The notes beneath the pieces were generated by a model. That model was not told the origin of the DNA. It saw only the letters and a list, made by a program, of their open reading frames with translations, and did not search any database. From Arcanobacterium bovis (GTDB lineage Bacteria; Actinomycetota; Actinomycetes; Actinomycetales; Actinomycetaceae), in contig NZ_SJDT01000004.1 of the NCBI RefSeq assembly GCF_004331995.1, positions 186,001 to 250,000 of the forward strand: DNA of 64,000 nucleotides, given 5' to 3'. Made by a program: the position numbers and the translations under genes. Shown here one piece after another: positions 1 to 10,010 of this stretch. Each line of letters begins with the position of its first letter. The first letter of the stretch is position 1.

Positions 1-1
1 C

Positions 2-313
2 TCGGGTCGTATTCTTGCTGATCACATTGCTCAAGCGCTCGGTCGTGGTAGCTTACGCCAGCAAGATCGCGTGATGATGGAATATCCAAAAGAAATACGT
101 GATGAACTTGGCGGATATTACACAATGGGTCGAGTTTTTGCTGCGCTTATTGAGCGTCCAGAAGTGATGCACATTTGTGTGAAGTACGGTCTACCTCGGC
201 CAACGCTCATGAAGTTAGTGATGAAGCTGCTCTCAGATACCTATGATCGCCGCGATGGTGATTGGATGGACAAACTTATCACCGCCTTGACCAAGGTGGT
301 GCCCAAAGCGTGA
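2..313 (+). CDS. Geranylgeranyl reductase family FAD oxidoreductase, C-terminal part (5'-truncated)
   Basis: Only the last 103 codons are present; the reading frame is open from base 2 and ends at the TGA at 311-313. The fragment carries the helical C-terminal cap seen in actinobacterial geranylgeranyl-reductase-like flavoproteins (GGYYTMGRVFAAL near its middle, then LSDTYDRRDGDWMDK near the end). The FAD-binding N-terminus lies outside the window, so the family call rests on the C-terminus and on position: such genes commonly sit directly upstream of nuoA in actinobacteria. There it would reduce isoprene units of the menaquinone side chain (MenJ-like role). That role is inferred. A 103-bp gap separates it from nuoA, so nuo may have its own promoter. 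Confidence 0.6.
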   Translation, partial: SGRILADHIAQALGRGSLRQQDRVMMEYPKEIRDELGGYYTMGRVFAALIERPEVMHICVKYGLPRPTLMKLVMKLLSDTYDRRDGDWMDKLITALTKVVPKA

Positions 314-335
314 TTTGCACAGTTATTCGGAATTT

Positions 336-362
336 TTCGACTCAAAGCGATACGCTTATAGA
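336..362 (+). promoter_or_regulatory. Possible promoter in front of nuoA
   Basis: The gap between the flavoprotein gene and nuoA has a -10-like TATAGA at 357-362 with a poor -35-like TTCGAC at 336-341 (15-nt spacer). The match is weak and is offered only because the 103-bp gap is the one break before a 16-kb run of tightly packed genes. Confidence 0.2.
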
Positions 363-416
363 TGGTCTAATGCGCAGTTGTGTGCATTGTTTGAACAATA
401 GGCAAGTGGAGGCTAA

Positions 417-779
417 ATGAACCCCTATGTTCCACTTTTAGTGATGATTATTGCGTCGGCAGTGATTGCTTTTGGCGGTCTTGCAGCCAGCGCGATTTTA
501 GGTCCAAAGAAGTATAACCGCGTCAAGGTCCTCAACTACGAATGTGGTGTTGAAGCTACACCAAATGCAGGATCGGCTGGGCGTTTCCCCATCAAATACT
601 TCCTCACGGCAATGACCTTTATCATCTTCGATATTGAGGTGGTATTCCTCTACCCATGGGCAGTTAGCCATGAGGAACTTGGGCTCTTCGGTCTTATTGC
701 AATGGCCTCGTTTGTATTCCTCATTACGGTTCCATTCATTTACGAATGGCGCCGTGGCGGTCTGGAATGGAGTGAATAA
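417..779 (+). CDS. nuoA: NADH-quinone oxidoreductase subunit A
   Basis: This is a 120-residue membrane subunit of complex I with three hydrophobic segments (about residues 5-28, 62-82 and 90-110). It carries the family motif YECGVEA (41-47) on the loop near the quinone cavity and [12 protein letters not shown] (71-82), with the conserved acidic residues in the second helix. The length is normal for the family. The ATG follows a clear GGAGG at 408-412. It is the first gene of the nuoA-N operon and ends two bases before the nuoB start codon. Confidence 0.97.
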   Translation: MNPYVPLLVMIIASAVIAFGGLAASAILGPKKYNRVKVLNYECGVEATPNAGSAGRFPIKYFLTAMTFIIFDIEVVFLYPWAVSHEELGLFGLIAMASFVFLITVPFIYEWRRGGLEWSE

Positions 780-781
780 AT

Positions 782-1339
782 ATGGGTTTGGAAGAAAAGA
801 TTCCGCAAGGAATTGGCCTCACCACGATGGAAGCCGTGCTCGGTTGGGCACGTGCCCGCTCGCCATGGCCAGTCACGATGGGTCTTGCTTGCTGCGCAAT
901 TGAGATGATGGCCTTTGGTGCGGTTCGTTACGACGCATCACGAATTGGTATGGAAGTATTCCGAGCTTCGCCGCGTCACGCCGACCTCATGATCGTTTCT
1001 GGGCGAGTGAGCCATAAGATGGCACCAGTCGTTCGTAATATCTACGACGAGCTCATGGAGCCAAAGTGGGTTATTTCCATGGGTGCATGTGCATCTTCTG
1101 GCGGTATGTTCAACAACTACGCGCTCGTGCAAGGAATCGATCACATCGTGCCGGTAGACATCTACCTACCAGGCTGCCCTCCACGTCCAGATATGCTCAT
1201 TAATGCCGTGTTTGAACTGCGAAATCAGCTTATGGAAAAGGCTCCGATTGGCCAAGACCGCATCGATATGTGCCGTGCAGCTGAAGAAGCCGCACTGAAG
1301 GCAGAGCCAGTCGAATTGAAGAAGGGACTCCTAGCGTGA
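782..1339 (+). CDS. nuoB: NADH-quinone oxidoreductase subunit B
   Basis: This 185-residue peripheral-arm subunit holds the terminal [4Fe-4S] cluster N2, which passes electrons to menaquinone. All four ligands are visible: the tandem pair C37-C38 ([10 protein letters not shown]), C103 (GACASSGG) and C132 (PGCPPRP). The C-terminus is slightly longer than the conserved core. It overlaps nuoC by four bases (GTGA), which points to translational coupling. Confidence 0.97.
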   Translation: MGLEEKIPQGIGLTTMEAVLGWARARSPWPVTMGLACCAIEMMAFGAVRYDASRIGMEVFRASPRHADLMIVSGRVSHKMAPVVRNIYDELMEPKWVISMGACASSGGMFNNYALVQGIDHIVPVDIYLPGCPPRPDMLINAVFELRNQLMEKAPIGQDRIDMCRAAEEAALKAEPVELKKGLLA

Positions 1340-2055
1340 CACAGAACATGGATGGAGTAGTGGCACCACAGCCTGATGCACAAGCATCGGTAGGTGCAAA
1401 TTTCCTTACCGAACGAAGCGGAATGTGGGGCGTCAAGGGTTCAGGCGATACCACTGGTTTCTCAGGTCAGCGTGAAGTTGTGGCAATTTCGCAGCCAGCA
1501 ACGCGACCTTACGGCGGCTGGTTTGACGCCGTCGTCGACATCATCATTGAGCTAGCGAAAGCTGATGGATACGACGAAACCGATGTGATTGAGAAGGTCG
1601 TGGTGGAACACGGTCAGCTCGTGATTTTCGTTAAGCGTGAGCGTCTCCTCGACGTAGCTCGCTACCTGCGTGACGATCAAGATTTGCGCTTCGAGATGAC
1701 GCTCGGTGTGTCTGCTGTGCACTACCCCCAGGACAAGGGGCGTGAACTGCATGGTTATTTCCCATTCTTCTCGATTACCCACAATCGCATGATCGCTTTG
1801 GAAGTTACTGCTCCAGAAGCTGATCCGCACATGCCATCAATCGTGCCGGTGTATCCCGGTGACGATTGGCCTGAGCGAGAGGCGTTCGACCTCATGGGTA
1901 TTATTTTCGACGGACACCCCGGACTCGCACGTTCAGCGATGCCAGATGATTGGGTAGGACATCCGCAGCGCAAGGATTACCCGCTTGGAGGCATCCCTGT
2001 TGAATACAAGGGCGCCGTCATTCCACCACCGGACACTCGGAGGGAGTACAACTGA
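1336..2055 (+). CDS. nuoC: NADH-quinone oxidoreductase subunit C
   Basis: This 239-residue 30-kDa-type subunit of the peripheral arm packs against NuoD. The family signature is near residues 176-215 (ERE-FDLMGI-F-GHP, then [13 protein letters not shown]). The first 60 residues, before the conserved core, are variable, as in other actinobacterial NuoC. Translation starts at a GTG overlapping the end of nuoB, and the stop overlaps the nuoD ATG by one base (TGATG). NuoC and NuoD are separate genes here, not the fused form found in E. coli. Confidence 0.96.
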   Translation: MTQNMDGVVAPQPDAQASVGANFLTERSGMWGVKGSGDTTGFSGQREVVAISQPATRPYGGWFDAVVDIIIELAKADGYDETDVIEKVVVEHGQLVIFVKRERLLDVARYLRDDQDLRFEMTLGVSAVHYPQDKGRELHGYFPFFSITHNRMIALEVTAPEADPHMPSIVPVYPGDDWPEREAFDLMGIIFDGHPGLARSAMPDDWVGHPQRKDYPLGGIPVEYKGAVIPPPDTRREYN

Positions 2056-3401
2056 TGACTCAATCACCTCGTGCAACCAAGCCGCTTAACGAAGAAGAAG
2101 CGGCCAAGTACACCTCGTTCGACGCTGTTGGTGGAGACTGGGCTTCAATCGCTCGGCAAGCCGAAGAGCTCGGCGAAGAGCATATCGTGATCAATCTCGG
2201 ACCAGTGCATCCCGCTACTCACGGCGTATTGCGTTGCCAGTTTGAGATGGACGGCGAAAACGTTAAGGAAATCCGGGCAGCCACTGGATTCTTGCACACG
2301 GGCATCGAGAAAAACATGGAGTACCGCACCTGGACTCAAGGCGTGGCATTCTGTACTCGTATGGATTACGTGGCTCCGATCTTCCAGGAAGTGGCCTACT
2401 GCTTGGCAGTGGAGAAGCTCTTGGGCGTAACCGATCAAATTCCAGAGCGTGCCAGCGCGATTCGCGTGCTGCTCATGGAATTGGGCCGTATCAACTCCCA
2501 TCTTGTTGCTATCGGATCGGGCGGTAACGAGCTCGGTGCAACCACGATGCTGACCCTTGGATTCCGTGGACGTGAGGACATCTTGCGCATCATGGAAGAC
2601 ATCACCGGTCTTCGCATGAACCATGAGTTCATTCGCCCAGGTGGTGTGCTTGAAGACCTCCCAGAGGGCGGCATTGACTACATCCGTGAATTGCTTCCAA
2701 AGATTCGTTTGACGATCTCCGAAATGCAAGACCTCACGATGGCAAATCCGATCTTTAAGATGCGCCATGTGGACGTAGCGGTATCGCCGCTGTCGTCGCT
2801 GATGGCTTTGTCAATGACTGGTCCCTCTGTTCGCGCTGCTGGTGTGCCATGGGATTTGCGTAAAACGCAGCCATACTGTGGTTATGAGAAGTACGAGTTT
2901 GATGTGCCGGTAGCCGATAAGGCCGATGCCTATAACCGCGTACTGGTGCGTTTCAACGAGTGCTACCAGTCCTTGCGCATTATCTACCAGGTTTTGGATC
3001 AGCTCGAAAAGACCGCTGGTCAACCTGTGATGATCGAGGACAAGAAGATCGCGTGGCCAGCTCGCCTCTCGATTCAGTCCGACGGGCAGGGTCAGACTCC
3101 GCAGCACGTGCAGGAGATCATGACCGAATCGATGGAGTCGTTGATCCATCACTTTAAGCTGGTCACCGAAGGATTCCGCGTGCCAGCTGGTCAGGTATTC
3201 CAGCTCATCGAGCATCCAAAGGGTGTTATGGGAGTGCATTTGGTTTCCGACGGCGGAACTCGCCCGTACCGTGCACATTTCCGCGATGCGGGATTCAATA
3301 ACTTGCAATCGCTGGGCGTGATGGCAGAAGGCGGCATGCTCGCTGATACGATCGTCGCCCTGGCAATGATCGATCCAGTTATGGGAGGAGTAGACCGCTA
3401 A
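2055..3401 (+). CDS. nuoD: NADH-quinone oxidoreductase subunit D
   Basis: This 448-residue 49-kDa subunit is related to the large subunit of [NiFe] hydrogenases and forms one wall of the quinone site. The conserved LGPVHPATHG lies near residues 48-57, GFLHTGIEK near 82 and NHEFIRPGG near 189. The C-terminus DPVMGGVDR is the usual family end. The nickel-binding cysteines of hydrogenases are absent, as expected. It is coupled to nuoC and nuoE through overlapping stop and start codons. Confidence 0.97.
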   Translation: MTQSPRATKPLNEEEAAKYTSFDAVGGDWASIARQAEELGEEHIVINLGPVHPATHGVLRCQFEMDGENVKEIRAATGFLHTGIEKNMEYRTWTQGVAFCTRMDYVAPIFQEVAYCLAVEKLLGVTDQIPERASAIRVLLMELGRINSHLVAIGSGGNELGATTMLTLGFRGREDILRIMEDITGLRMNHEFIRPGGVLEDLPEGGIDYIRELLPKIRLTISEMQDLTMANPIFKMRHVDVAVSPLSSLMALSMTGPSVRAAGVPWDLRKTQPYCGYEKYEFDVPVADKADAYNRVLVRFNECYQSLRIIYQVLDQLEKTAGQPVMIEDKKIAWPARLSIQSDGQGQTPQHVQEIMTESMESLIHHFKLVTEGFRVPAGQVFQLIEHPKGVMGVHLVSDGGTRPYRAHFRDAGFNNLQSLGVMAEGGMLADTIVALAMIDPVMGGVDR

Positions 3402-4081
3402 TGGCCGAAAAATATACCCCCGAAGTTGAGGCACGTTTGCGTGACGACGCCGCCAAAGTCGTTGCGCGCTACCCTCATTCGCGTTCGGCTATCATGCCGT
3501 TGCTCCACCTCATCCAATCAGAAGACGGTTTCTGTTCTCCGCGCGGAATCGTGCTCGTAGCCGATATCCTCGGCCTTTCGCGTGCACAGGTTTCAGCTGT
3601 GGCGACCTTCTACTCGCAGTACCGCCGTCATCCTAATGGTGAATACAACGTGGGCGTTTGTACGAACGCGCTGTGTGCAGTTATGGGTGGCGACATCATC
3701 TGGGAAGAGCTCAGCAACTACCTAGGAATTGGGCACGACGAGACTACTGAGGATGGAAAGATCACCCTTGAGCAGCTCGAATGTAATGCCGGTTGTGATT
3801 ATGCGCCTGTGGTGATGGTCAACTGGGAATTTTTTGACAATCAAACACCGCAGTCCGCTAAGGACATCGTGGACGATATTCGCGCTGGTAAAGATATTCA
3901 TCCTACCCGTGGTGCGAACACCGTGGGAACGTTTAAGGAAATCTCGCGTGTGCTCGCCGGCTTCGAAGACGGACGTGTTGATGAAGGACCAGCAGCAGGC
4001 GATGCCTCCTTGCGCGGCTTGAAGATTGCCCGTGACAATGCATGGACTGGTCCACAACCTAGCGGAGAGGAAAGCAAGTGA
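3401..4081 (+). CDS. nuoE: NADH-quinone oxidoreductase subunit E
   Basis: This 226-residue thioredoxin-fold subunit of the NADH dehydrogenase module binds the [2Fe-2S] cluster N1a. The four ligands are C87, C92 (VCTNALC), C128 and C132 (CNAGC). A tail of about 60 residues after the conserved core (from about 165) is unlike the short E. coli protein and resembles longer actinobacterial forms. The ATG overlaps the nuoD stop by one base (TAATG), and the end overlaps nuoF by four bases (GTGA). Confidence 0.96.
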   Translation: MAEKYTPEVEARLRDDAAKVVARYPHSRSAIMPLLHLIQSEDGFCSPRGIVLVADILGLSRAQVSAVATFYSQYRRHPNGEYNVGVCTNALCAVMGGDIIWEELSNYLGIGHDETTEDGKITLEQLECNAGCDYAPVVMVNWEFFDNQTPQSAKDIVDDIRAGKDIHPTRGANTVGTFKEISRVLAGFEDGRVDEGPAAGDASLRGLKIARDNAWTGPQPSGEESK

Positions 4082-5421
4082 CCGCATACTCTTCACCAAG
4101 CATGCTCACCCCAGTGCTCACCGAAGCTTGGGACAAGCAGCGCTCTTGGACTCTCGAAACCTACCGCGCAAACGGTGGTTACCAGGCGATTAACAAAGCT
4201 TGGCAAATGAAAGCACAGGACGAATCGGCAATCACCAATCTGATCAAGGAATCGGGTTTGCGTGGACGCGGTGGTGCTGGCTTCCCAACCGGTTTGAAGT
4301 GGTCGTTCCTTCCAGCTCCTGACGGTGGCCCACGCTACCTCGTGGTCAACGCCGACGAGTCTGAGCCTGGCACCTGCAAGGACATTCCGTTCCTCATGGC
4401 CAACCCGCACTTGCTCATTGAGGGTATGGCAATTTGTATGATGGCGATTGGTGGACACCACGGATTCATTTACCTCCGTGGCGAGGTTGTGCACGTTTAC
4501 CGCCGACTCCTTGCAGCAGTGCGCGAAGCACGTGAGGCTGGAATTCTCGGCAAGGGTCTGGGTCCGAACGGCGATTACGATCTCGATATCACCGTGCATG
4601 CCGGAGCTGGCGCATACATCTGTGGCGAAGAGACTGCGTTGCTCGATTCGCTGGAAGGCTTCCGTGGCCAGCCACGACTCAAGCCGCCGTTCCCCGCCGT
4701 CGCCGGTTTGTACGCGCGTCCAACGGTTGTCAATAACGTTGAATCGATTGCATCGGTGCCTGGAATCATTAACCACGGTGTTGAGTGGTTTACGGCGATG
4801 GGTGCTGACACCAAGAATTCGCGTGGTCACGGCATTTTCTCGATCTCTGGACATGTGAAGAATCCGGGGCAATTTGAAGCTCCATTTGGAATCACCATGC
4901 GGGAGTTACTTGAGCTTGCAGGCGGAATTCGCGAGGGGCATGAGCTGAAATTCTTCGCTGTGGGAGGTTCCTCCGCACCGCTCTTTACGGCTGATCATCT
5001 CGATGTTCCGCTCGGATATGAGGAAGTTGTTGAGGCAGGTTCCATGTTGGCAACTCGCGCGATTCAGATTTTCGATGAAACTGTGTCGGTGGTTCGTGTT
5101 GTTTCGCGCTGGACTGACTTCTACCAGCACGAATCGTGCGGAAAGTGCACCCCATGCCGTGAAGGTACCTTCTGGATGCGCCAGATTATGCACCGTCTTG
5201 AGGCAGGGCAAGGTAAGGAAGGCGACGTCGATCTGCTCTACGAAATCGCCAATAATATCCAAGGCCGTTCATTCTGTGCACTCGGTGATGCAGCTGCAAC
5301 CCCGATCAAGTCCGCAATTGACCTTTTCCGGGACGAATTCGAGCAGGGTTATCACACGCCATGCGCCGAGCTCTATCCGATCGCAAAGTCTGCTCTGTTC
5401 AGTGAAGTAGGTGCTAAATGA
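4078..5421 (+). CDS. nuoF: NADH-quinone oxidoreductase subunit F (NADH-binding)
   Basis: This 447-residue flavoprotein takes hydride from NADH onto FMN and passes electrons to the N3 [4Fe-4S] cluster. GLRGRGGAGFPTG (60-72) is the nucleotide/FMN glycine-rich loop. The cluster ligands are C354, C357, C360 (CGKCTPC) and C400 (FCALGD). Full length for the family. The GTG start overlaps the end of nuoE, and the stop overlaps nuoG (ATGA). Confidence 0.97.
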   Translation: MTAYSSPSMLTPVLTEAWDKQRSWTLETYRANGGYQAINKAWQMKAQDESAITNLIKESGLRGRGGAGFPTGLKWSFLPAPDGGPRYLVVNADESEPGTCKDIPFLMANPHLLIEGMAICMMAIGGHHGFIYLRGEVVHVYRRLLAAVREAREAGILGKGLGPNGDYDLDITVHAGAGAYICGEETALLDSLEGFRGQPRLKPPFPAVAGLYARPTVVNNVESIASVPGIINHGVEWFTAMGADTKNSRGHGIFSISGHVKNPGQFEAPFGITMRELLELAGGIREGHELKFFAVGGSSAPLFTADHLDVPLGYEEVVEAGSMLATRAIQIFDETVSVVRVVSRWTDFYQHESCGKCTPCREGTFWMRQIMHRLEAGQGKEGDVDLLYEIANNIQGRSFCALGDAAATPIKSAIDLFRDEFEQGYHTPCAELYPIAKSALFSEVGAK

Positions 5422-7979
5422 CAACGACTGAAACTCAGGTAGATATGGTTTCGCTGAAGATTGACGGCAAGGATGTGTCCGTTCCGCAAGGAACGCTCAT
5501 CATTCGTGCTGCTGAGCAAGTAGGCGTGCATATTCCGCGTTTCTGTGACCATCCGCTACTTGCACCTGCTGCAGCTTGCCGCCAGTGTCTGGTGGAAGTG
5601 GCAACGCCGGATCGCGAAGGCGTTGTTCGTAAGATGCCTAAGCCGCAGCCAGCTTGTGCGGTTGCTGTTTCTCCAAATATGGAAGTTTACAGCGCCAAGA
5701 GCTCGGAGGTTGCCGATAAGGCACAGCGTGGAGTGATGGAATTCTTGCTCATCAACCACCCGATGGATTGCCCTGTTTGCGATAAAGGTGGCGAATGCCC
5801 ACTGCAGAATCAGGCAATGACCGACGGTCGCACGAAGTCGCGTTTTATCGATGTTAAGCGCACATATCCGAAGCCAATTTCGGTGTCCTCGCAAATTTTG
5901 CTCGATCGTGACCGCTGCATTCTCTGCCAGCGTTGTACTCGATTCTCGACGCAGATCGCCGGAGATGCCTTCATTCAGCTGCAGGGACGCGGTGGCGGAA
6001 CTCCTGGATACGGCATGCATGGTATGCACGGCTCTCAGGTTGGAAATTTTGACGGCAACGTGCTTGATTTCGCTGGCGACGACGGTCACCACGATTTCGG
6101 AACTGCCAATGAGTACGTAGGGCCTCAAGGAGCTGCAGGTATTGCAGCTGGTTTCGCTGCAGGTCCGGTTGGTGTGGCAGAAGCTGATGTCAATGGACGT
6201 CCGTTTGCTTCCTACTTCTCGGGAAATGTGATTCAGATTTGCCCAGTGGGTGCTTTGACGTCTGCCTCCTATCGTTTCCGGGCACGTCCGTTCGATCTCG
6301 TTTCGGTGCCATCGGTAACTGAGCACGATGCTTCTGGATCTGCTATCCGCGTGGACTACCGCCGTGGCACGGTTGTGCGCCGACTGGCAGGCGAGGATAT
6401 GGATGTTAACGAAGAGTGGATCACTGATAAGGATCGTTTTGCTTTCCGTTGGCAAAATGGTGCAGATCGGCTCAAGTTCGCGCGCGTGGCAGGGGTTGGC
6501 AATGTTTCCTGGTTTGATGCCATCGAAACAGCTGCTCAAGGCCTTCAGGGTAAGAAAGTTGGCGTGCTGATTGGCGGCCGCTTGCCCATCGAAGACGCTT
6601 ATGCCTATTCGAAATTTGCACGAGTAGTGCTCAATACGAACGACATTGATTTCCGCACACGTGTGGTCAGTGAGGAAGAAAACGACTTCCTTGCCGCCGT
6701 CGTCGCCGGTCGCGGACTTGGAGTGACTTATGAAGCAGTCGAAAAGGCTGCTCACGTACTCACGGTTGGCCTCGAAGCTGAAGATGAATGTGGCACGCTT
6801 TTCTTGCGCTTGCGCAAGGGCGCTTTGGCTAAGACGACATCAGTATCAGTGATGTCGGCCTACGAGACTCGCGGCACTGCCAAGATGCTAGCGCGGTTTA
6901 TTCCTACCGCTCCAGGAAGCGAAGCACAGACTCTTGACGCAATTGTGGCAGGAGCTGGAGATTCCCTTGGTTCCTTGCATGAGGATTTGTCAAAGCCAGG
7001 TGCAGTGATTCTTGTTGGCGAGCGTACGGCTCTCGTGCCAGGAGCATTGAGCGCAGCTGTTCGCTTGGCACAGCGCACTGGCGCTCAGCTGGCGTGGATT
7101 CCACGGCGTGCTGGAGATCGCGGTGCGGTAGATGCCGGTGCCATGCCAAATCTTCTTCCAGGCGGAAGACTCGTCAGCGATTCTGCGGCGCGTATCGATG
7201 TTGCCGCAGCTTGGGGTGTTGAGAGTATTCCAGCGACGCCGGGTCGCGGCACGGATGTGATGCTTGATGCAGCTCGTAACGGTGAGCTGGATGCGCTACT
7301 CATCGCTGGTGTTGAACTCAGTGACTTGCCTGCGCATGCAGCGTCTGCGCTCGATAAAGCCTTTGTGGTGCAGCTCGAGGTACGCGATACCGAAGTTAGC
7401 GAATTCGCCGACGTTCTATTGCCGGTAGCGCCGCCAGTAGAAAAGGGTGGCAGCTTCGTGAACTGGGAAGGACGCATGCGTCCATTCGGCCAGGTGCTCA
7501 CCTCAAATCAGCTTCCTGATCGTCGCGTGCTCAACGACCTCGCGGCAGAAATGGGCGTTGATCTGGGTCTCGACTCGCTCGAGGCAGTGGTGAACGAATA
7601 CGCCCAGTTGCGTTTGTGGGACGGAACGCGCGCAAACGTTCCGAACGTTCCGGCTGCTACTGGTGGTTCCGGCGTCGTCCTTTCCACATGGAAGCAACTG
7701 CTCGACGGCGGTGCGCTCCAGTCCTTCGAACCGCACCTTGCAAATACCGCTCGTAAGCCTGTAGCTGTGATGTCTGAATCTACTGCTCAGCAGGCTGGTA
7801 TTGGCAAGAAGGTAAACGTAACGGGTGCTAGTGGCACATTGACTTTTGATGTTGCCATTGCACCAATGCCAGAAAATACCGTATGGCTTCCTCAAAATGC
7901 GAAGGGACTTTCCCTTTCTCACCTAGGTAGTGGATACGGCGACGTAGTAACTATCGCTAATTCGGAGGTGGCCGAGTGA
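5418..7979 (+). CDS. nuoG: NADH-quinone oxidoreductase subunit G
   Basis: This 853-residue iron-sulfur subunit has an N-terminal ferredoxin domain with [2Fe-2S] ligands C43, C54, C57 and C80. The His/Cys cluster uses H114, C118, C121 and C127, and the following [4Fe-4S] cluster uses C167, C170, C173 and C275. A molybdopterin-oxidoreductase-like domain fills the rest. Two points stand out. Residues about 192-260, between the QGRG and PFASYFSGN blocks, form a Gly/His-rich insertion (MHGMHG, DDGHHDF) that most NuoG proteins I recall lack. The four cysteines of the optional N7 cluster are replaced (TEHDASGSAI and WITDKDRF where Cys is expected), so N7 is absent. The remaining clusters look intact. 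Confidence 0.95.
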   Translation: MTTTETQVDMVSLKIDGKDVSVPQGTLIIRAAEQVGVHIPRFCDHPLLAPAAACRQCLVEVATPDREGVVRKMPKPQPACAVAVSPNMEVYSAKSSEVADKAQRGVMEFLLINHPMDCPVCDKGGECPLQNQAMTDGRTKSRFIDVKRTYPKPISVSSQILLDRDRCILCQRCTRFSTQIAGDAFIQLQGRGGGTPGYGMHGMHGSQVGNFDGNVLDFAGDDGHHDFGTANEYVGPQGAAGIAAGFAAGPVGVAEADVNGRPFASYFSGNVIQICPVGALTSASYRFRARPFDLVSVPSVTEHDASGSAIRVDYRRGTVVRRLAGEDMDVNEEWITDKDRFAFRWQNGADRLKFARVAGVGNVSWFDAIETAAQGLQGKKVGVLIGGRLPIEDAYAYSKFARVVLNTNDIDFRTRVVSEEENDFLAAVVAGRGLGVTYEAVEKAAHVLTVGLEAEDECGTLFLRLRKGALAKTTSVSVMSAYETRGTAKMLARFIPTAPGSEAQTLDAIVAGAGDSLGSLHEDLSKPGAVILVGERTALVPGALSAAVRLAQRTGAQLAWIPRRAGDRGAVDAGAMPNLLPGGRLVSDSAARIDVAAAWGVESIPATPGRGTDVMLDAARNGELDALLIAGVELSDLPAHAASALDKAFVVQLEVRDTEVSEFADVLLPVAPPVEKGGSFVNWEGRMRPFGQVLTSNQLPDRRVLNDLAAEMGVDLGLDSLEAVVNEYAQLRLWDGTRANVPNVPAATGGSGVVLSTWKQLLDGGALQSFEPHLANTARKPVAVMSESTAQQAGIGKKVNVTGASGTLTFDVAIAPMPENTVWLPQNAKGLSLSHLGSGYGDVVTIANSEVAE

Positions 7980-9313
7980 ATATCCTCATGGCAAGCCCAG
8001 CCGTAGCCGATTTTTCGCAAGATACATGGTGGATTTGGGTCATTAAGGCCGTATTCATCGTGGTGTTCTTGATCTTCTCGGTTATTTTCGCTCTGTGGTT
8101 TGAGCGCAGGCTCATTGCTCGTATGCAGAACCGTCTTGGTCCGAATACAGTGGGTCCATTCGGCTTATTGCAGTCGTTCCCAGACGCAATTAAGTTGCTG
8201 TTTAAGGAAGACTTCTTCCTCAAAGGCGCTGATAAGGTTGTGTACTTTATTGCTCCGGCGGTATCGGCACTCTGTGCGTTCACGCTTATGGCTGTGATCC
8301 CAATGGGGCCGTCCGTGTCGATGTTTGGGCATGTAACTCCGTTGCAGCTGGCTGATTCGCCTGTTGCGATGCTCTTCGTGCTGGCAGTGGCAGCGCTGGG
8401 TGAATACGGATTGGTGCTCGGTGGATGGTCGGCAAAGTCCACCCTTCCGCTCTACGGATCGGTTCGTTCCGCAACACAGATGATTTCCTACGAATTGGCG
8501 CAGGGTCTATCGTTGGTCACCATTTTCGTGGTCAATCAAACGATGGCCACATCAGGAATCATTTCGAGCCAACAGTCACTGTGGAATATTTTCATCTTGG
8601 CGCCCGCCTTCTTGGTTTACTTTGTAACGATGTTTGGCGAGGCCAACCGACTTCCTTTCGATCTTCCTGAAGCAGAAGGCGAAATCGTGGCTGGCCCGCA
8701 CGTTGAATATTCGTCAATGAAGTTCGGCTGGTACTACCTGTCTGAATATATCAATATGCTTAACTTGTCGATGCTGGCAACCACGCTGTTCTTCGGCGGA
8801 TGGCGCGCTGGTCCGCTCGTGACGTGGATATACAGTCTCTGGGGCGGCGATCCAAACGTCGGTTGGATCCCAATGCTTTGGTTCATTTTCAAGGTATGGG
8901 TATTCATGGCAGTGTTCGTTTGGGTGCGCGGTACTGCACTGCGTTTCCGCTACGACCAATTCATGAAGCTCGGTTGGAAGGGACTCATTCCAAGTGCTTT
9001 GATCTGGCTGAGCATCGTCATGATTGTGATTGGCGTGAACATGGTTTACCCAATCAACGTGACGAACGTATTGGTCATTCTCTCCACCGGCTTTGCATTG
9101 ATCATGTTGATCTGGGCATTGGGAGATGACTCAGTAAAGCCAACGCAGGCCGAGTTGATTGCAGCGCGTGAGCGTGAAGACTTCGACGGCTTCGAAAATG
9201 GCTACCCAGTTCCGCCATTGCCAGGTCAACATCTTCCGCCGTCGCCGCGCGTACAGCGGAAAGTAGCCTACGTTCCTTCACCATCCGAAACTGAGGAGAC
9301 TGAGAATGTCTGA
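7976..9313 (+). CDS. nuoH: NADH-quinone oxidoreductase subunit H
   Basis: This 445-residue membrane subunit joins the peripheral and membrane arms and shapes the quinone channel. It has about eight hydrophobic helices and the conserved cytoplasmic loop [15 protein letters not shown] (about residues 43-57) and [13 protein letters not shown] (about 223-235). About 60 hydrophilic, proline-rich residues follow the last helix, a tail common in actinobacterial NuoH and missing in E. coli. GTG start overlapping nuoG; the end overlaps the nuoI ATG by eight bases. Confidence 0.96.
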   Translation: MNILMASPAVADFSQDTWWIWVIKAVFIVVFLIFSVIFALWFERRLIARMQNRLGPNTVGPFGLLQSFPDAIKLLFKEDFFLKGADKVVYFIAPAVSALCAFTLMAVIPMGPSVSMFGHVTPLQLADSPVAMLFVLAVAALGEYGLVLGGWSAKSTLPLYGSVRSATQMISYELAQGLSLVTIFVVNQTMATSGIISSQQSLWNIFILAPAFLVYFVTMFGEANRLPFDLPEAEGEIVAGPHVEYSSMKFGWYYLSEYINMLNLSMLATTLFFGGWRAGPLVTWIYSLWGGDPNVGWIPMLWFIFKVWVFMAVFVWVRGTALRFRYDQFMKLGWKGLIPSALIWLSIVMIVIGVNMVYPINVTNVLVILSTGFALIMLIWALGDDSVKPTQAELIAAREREDFDGFENGYPVPPLPGQHLPPSPRVQRKVAYVPSPSETEETENV

Positions 9314-10010
9314 GCAGATGAATAATAATGTGCCAGCTACCCAGCCGGAGTTCGCTCAGCCGGACAAGGCTCTCTACAGTCCCAATAAGAAGGGGCCATT
9401 GGGGAAGCTACTCGCTCCGATTGCCGGATTCGGCGTTACATTTACGACGATTTTCCGCCCAACCGTTACTGAGCAGTATCCGTACATTAAGGTGCCTGTT
9501 CGCCCTCGTTACCACGGCTTGCATCGTTTGAACCGCTATGCCGATGGGTTGGAAAAGTGCATCGGTTGTGAATTGTGTGCATGGGCTTGCCCAGCAGATG
9601 CGATTTACGTTGAAGCTGCAGCTAATACCCCGCAAGAGCAGTACTCGCCTGGTGAGCGTTACGGTCGTGTTTATCAGATCAATTATTTGCGTTGCATTTT
9701 CTGCGGTTACTGCATTCAGGCTTGCCCGACCCGTGCATTGACGATGTCGAACGATTTCGAAATTGCTGGTCAGCACCGCGAAGAAATGATTTATGAAAAG
9801 CAAGATCTTCTCGTTCCGCTCGCGCAAGGAATGCTTAACACACCGCATCCGATGGTGCAGGGAACCTCAGATGCAGACTATTACAAGGGACGTGTTACTG
9901 GTCCAACTGAAACTCAGGTGGAATGGGTGCGTTCCGTACGTCCAGGCGACGAATCTTTGGAGAACGTCGTCGTGACTGGAAATGAACTTGAGGGGGCCGG
10001 TGCTCAATGA
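9306..10010 (+). CDS. nuoI: NADH-quinone oxidoreductase subunit I
   Basis: This 234-residue ferredoxin-like subunit has two [4Fe-4S] clusters (N6a and N6b). The motifs are [12 protein letters not shown] (C85, C88, C91, C95) and [12 protein letters not shown] (C130, C133, C136, C140). It relays electrons from NuoG towards NuoB. Hydrophilic extensions flank the core at both ends. The stop overlaps the nuoJ start by four bases (ATGA). Confidence 0.97.
   Translation: MSEQMNNNVPATQPEFAQPDKALYSPNKKGPLGKLLAPIAGFGVTFTTIFRPTVTEQYPYIKVPVRPRYHGLHRLNRYADGLEKCIGCELCAWACPADAIYVEAAANTPQEQYSPGERYGRVYQINYLRCIFCGYCIQACPTRALTMSNDFEIAGQHREEMIYEKQDLLVPLAQGMLNTPHPMVQGTSDADYYKGRVTGPTETQVEWVRSVRPGDESLENVVVTGNELEGAGAQ

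Noticed and set aside
2145-3434. Two open frames of about 207 codons antisense to nuoD
   Set aside because: They are shadows of the strong codon bias of nuoD, with no recognisable family.
5556-6755. 399-codon open frame antisense to nuoG
   Set aside because: It mirrors the codon pattern of nuoG, has a low-complexity composition and no motif or ribosome site.
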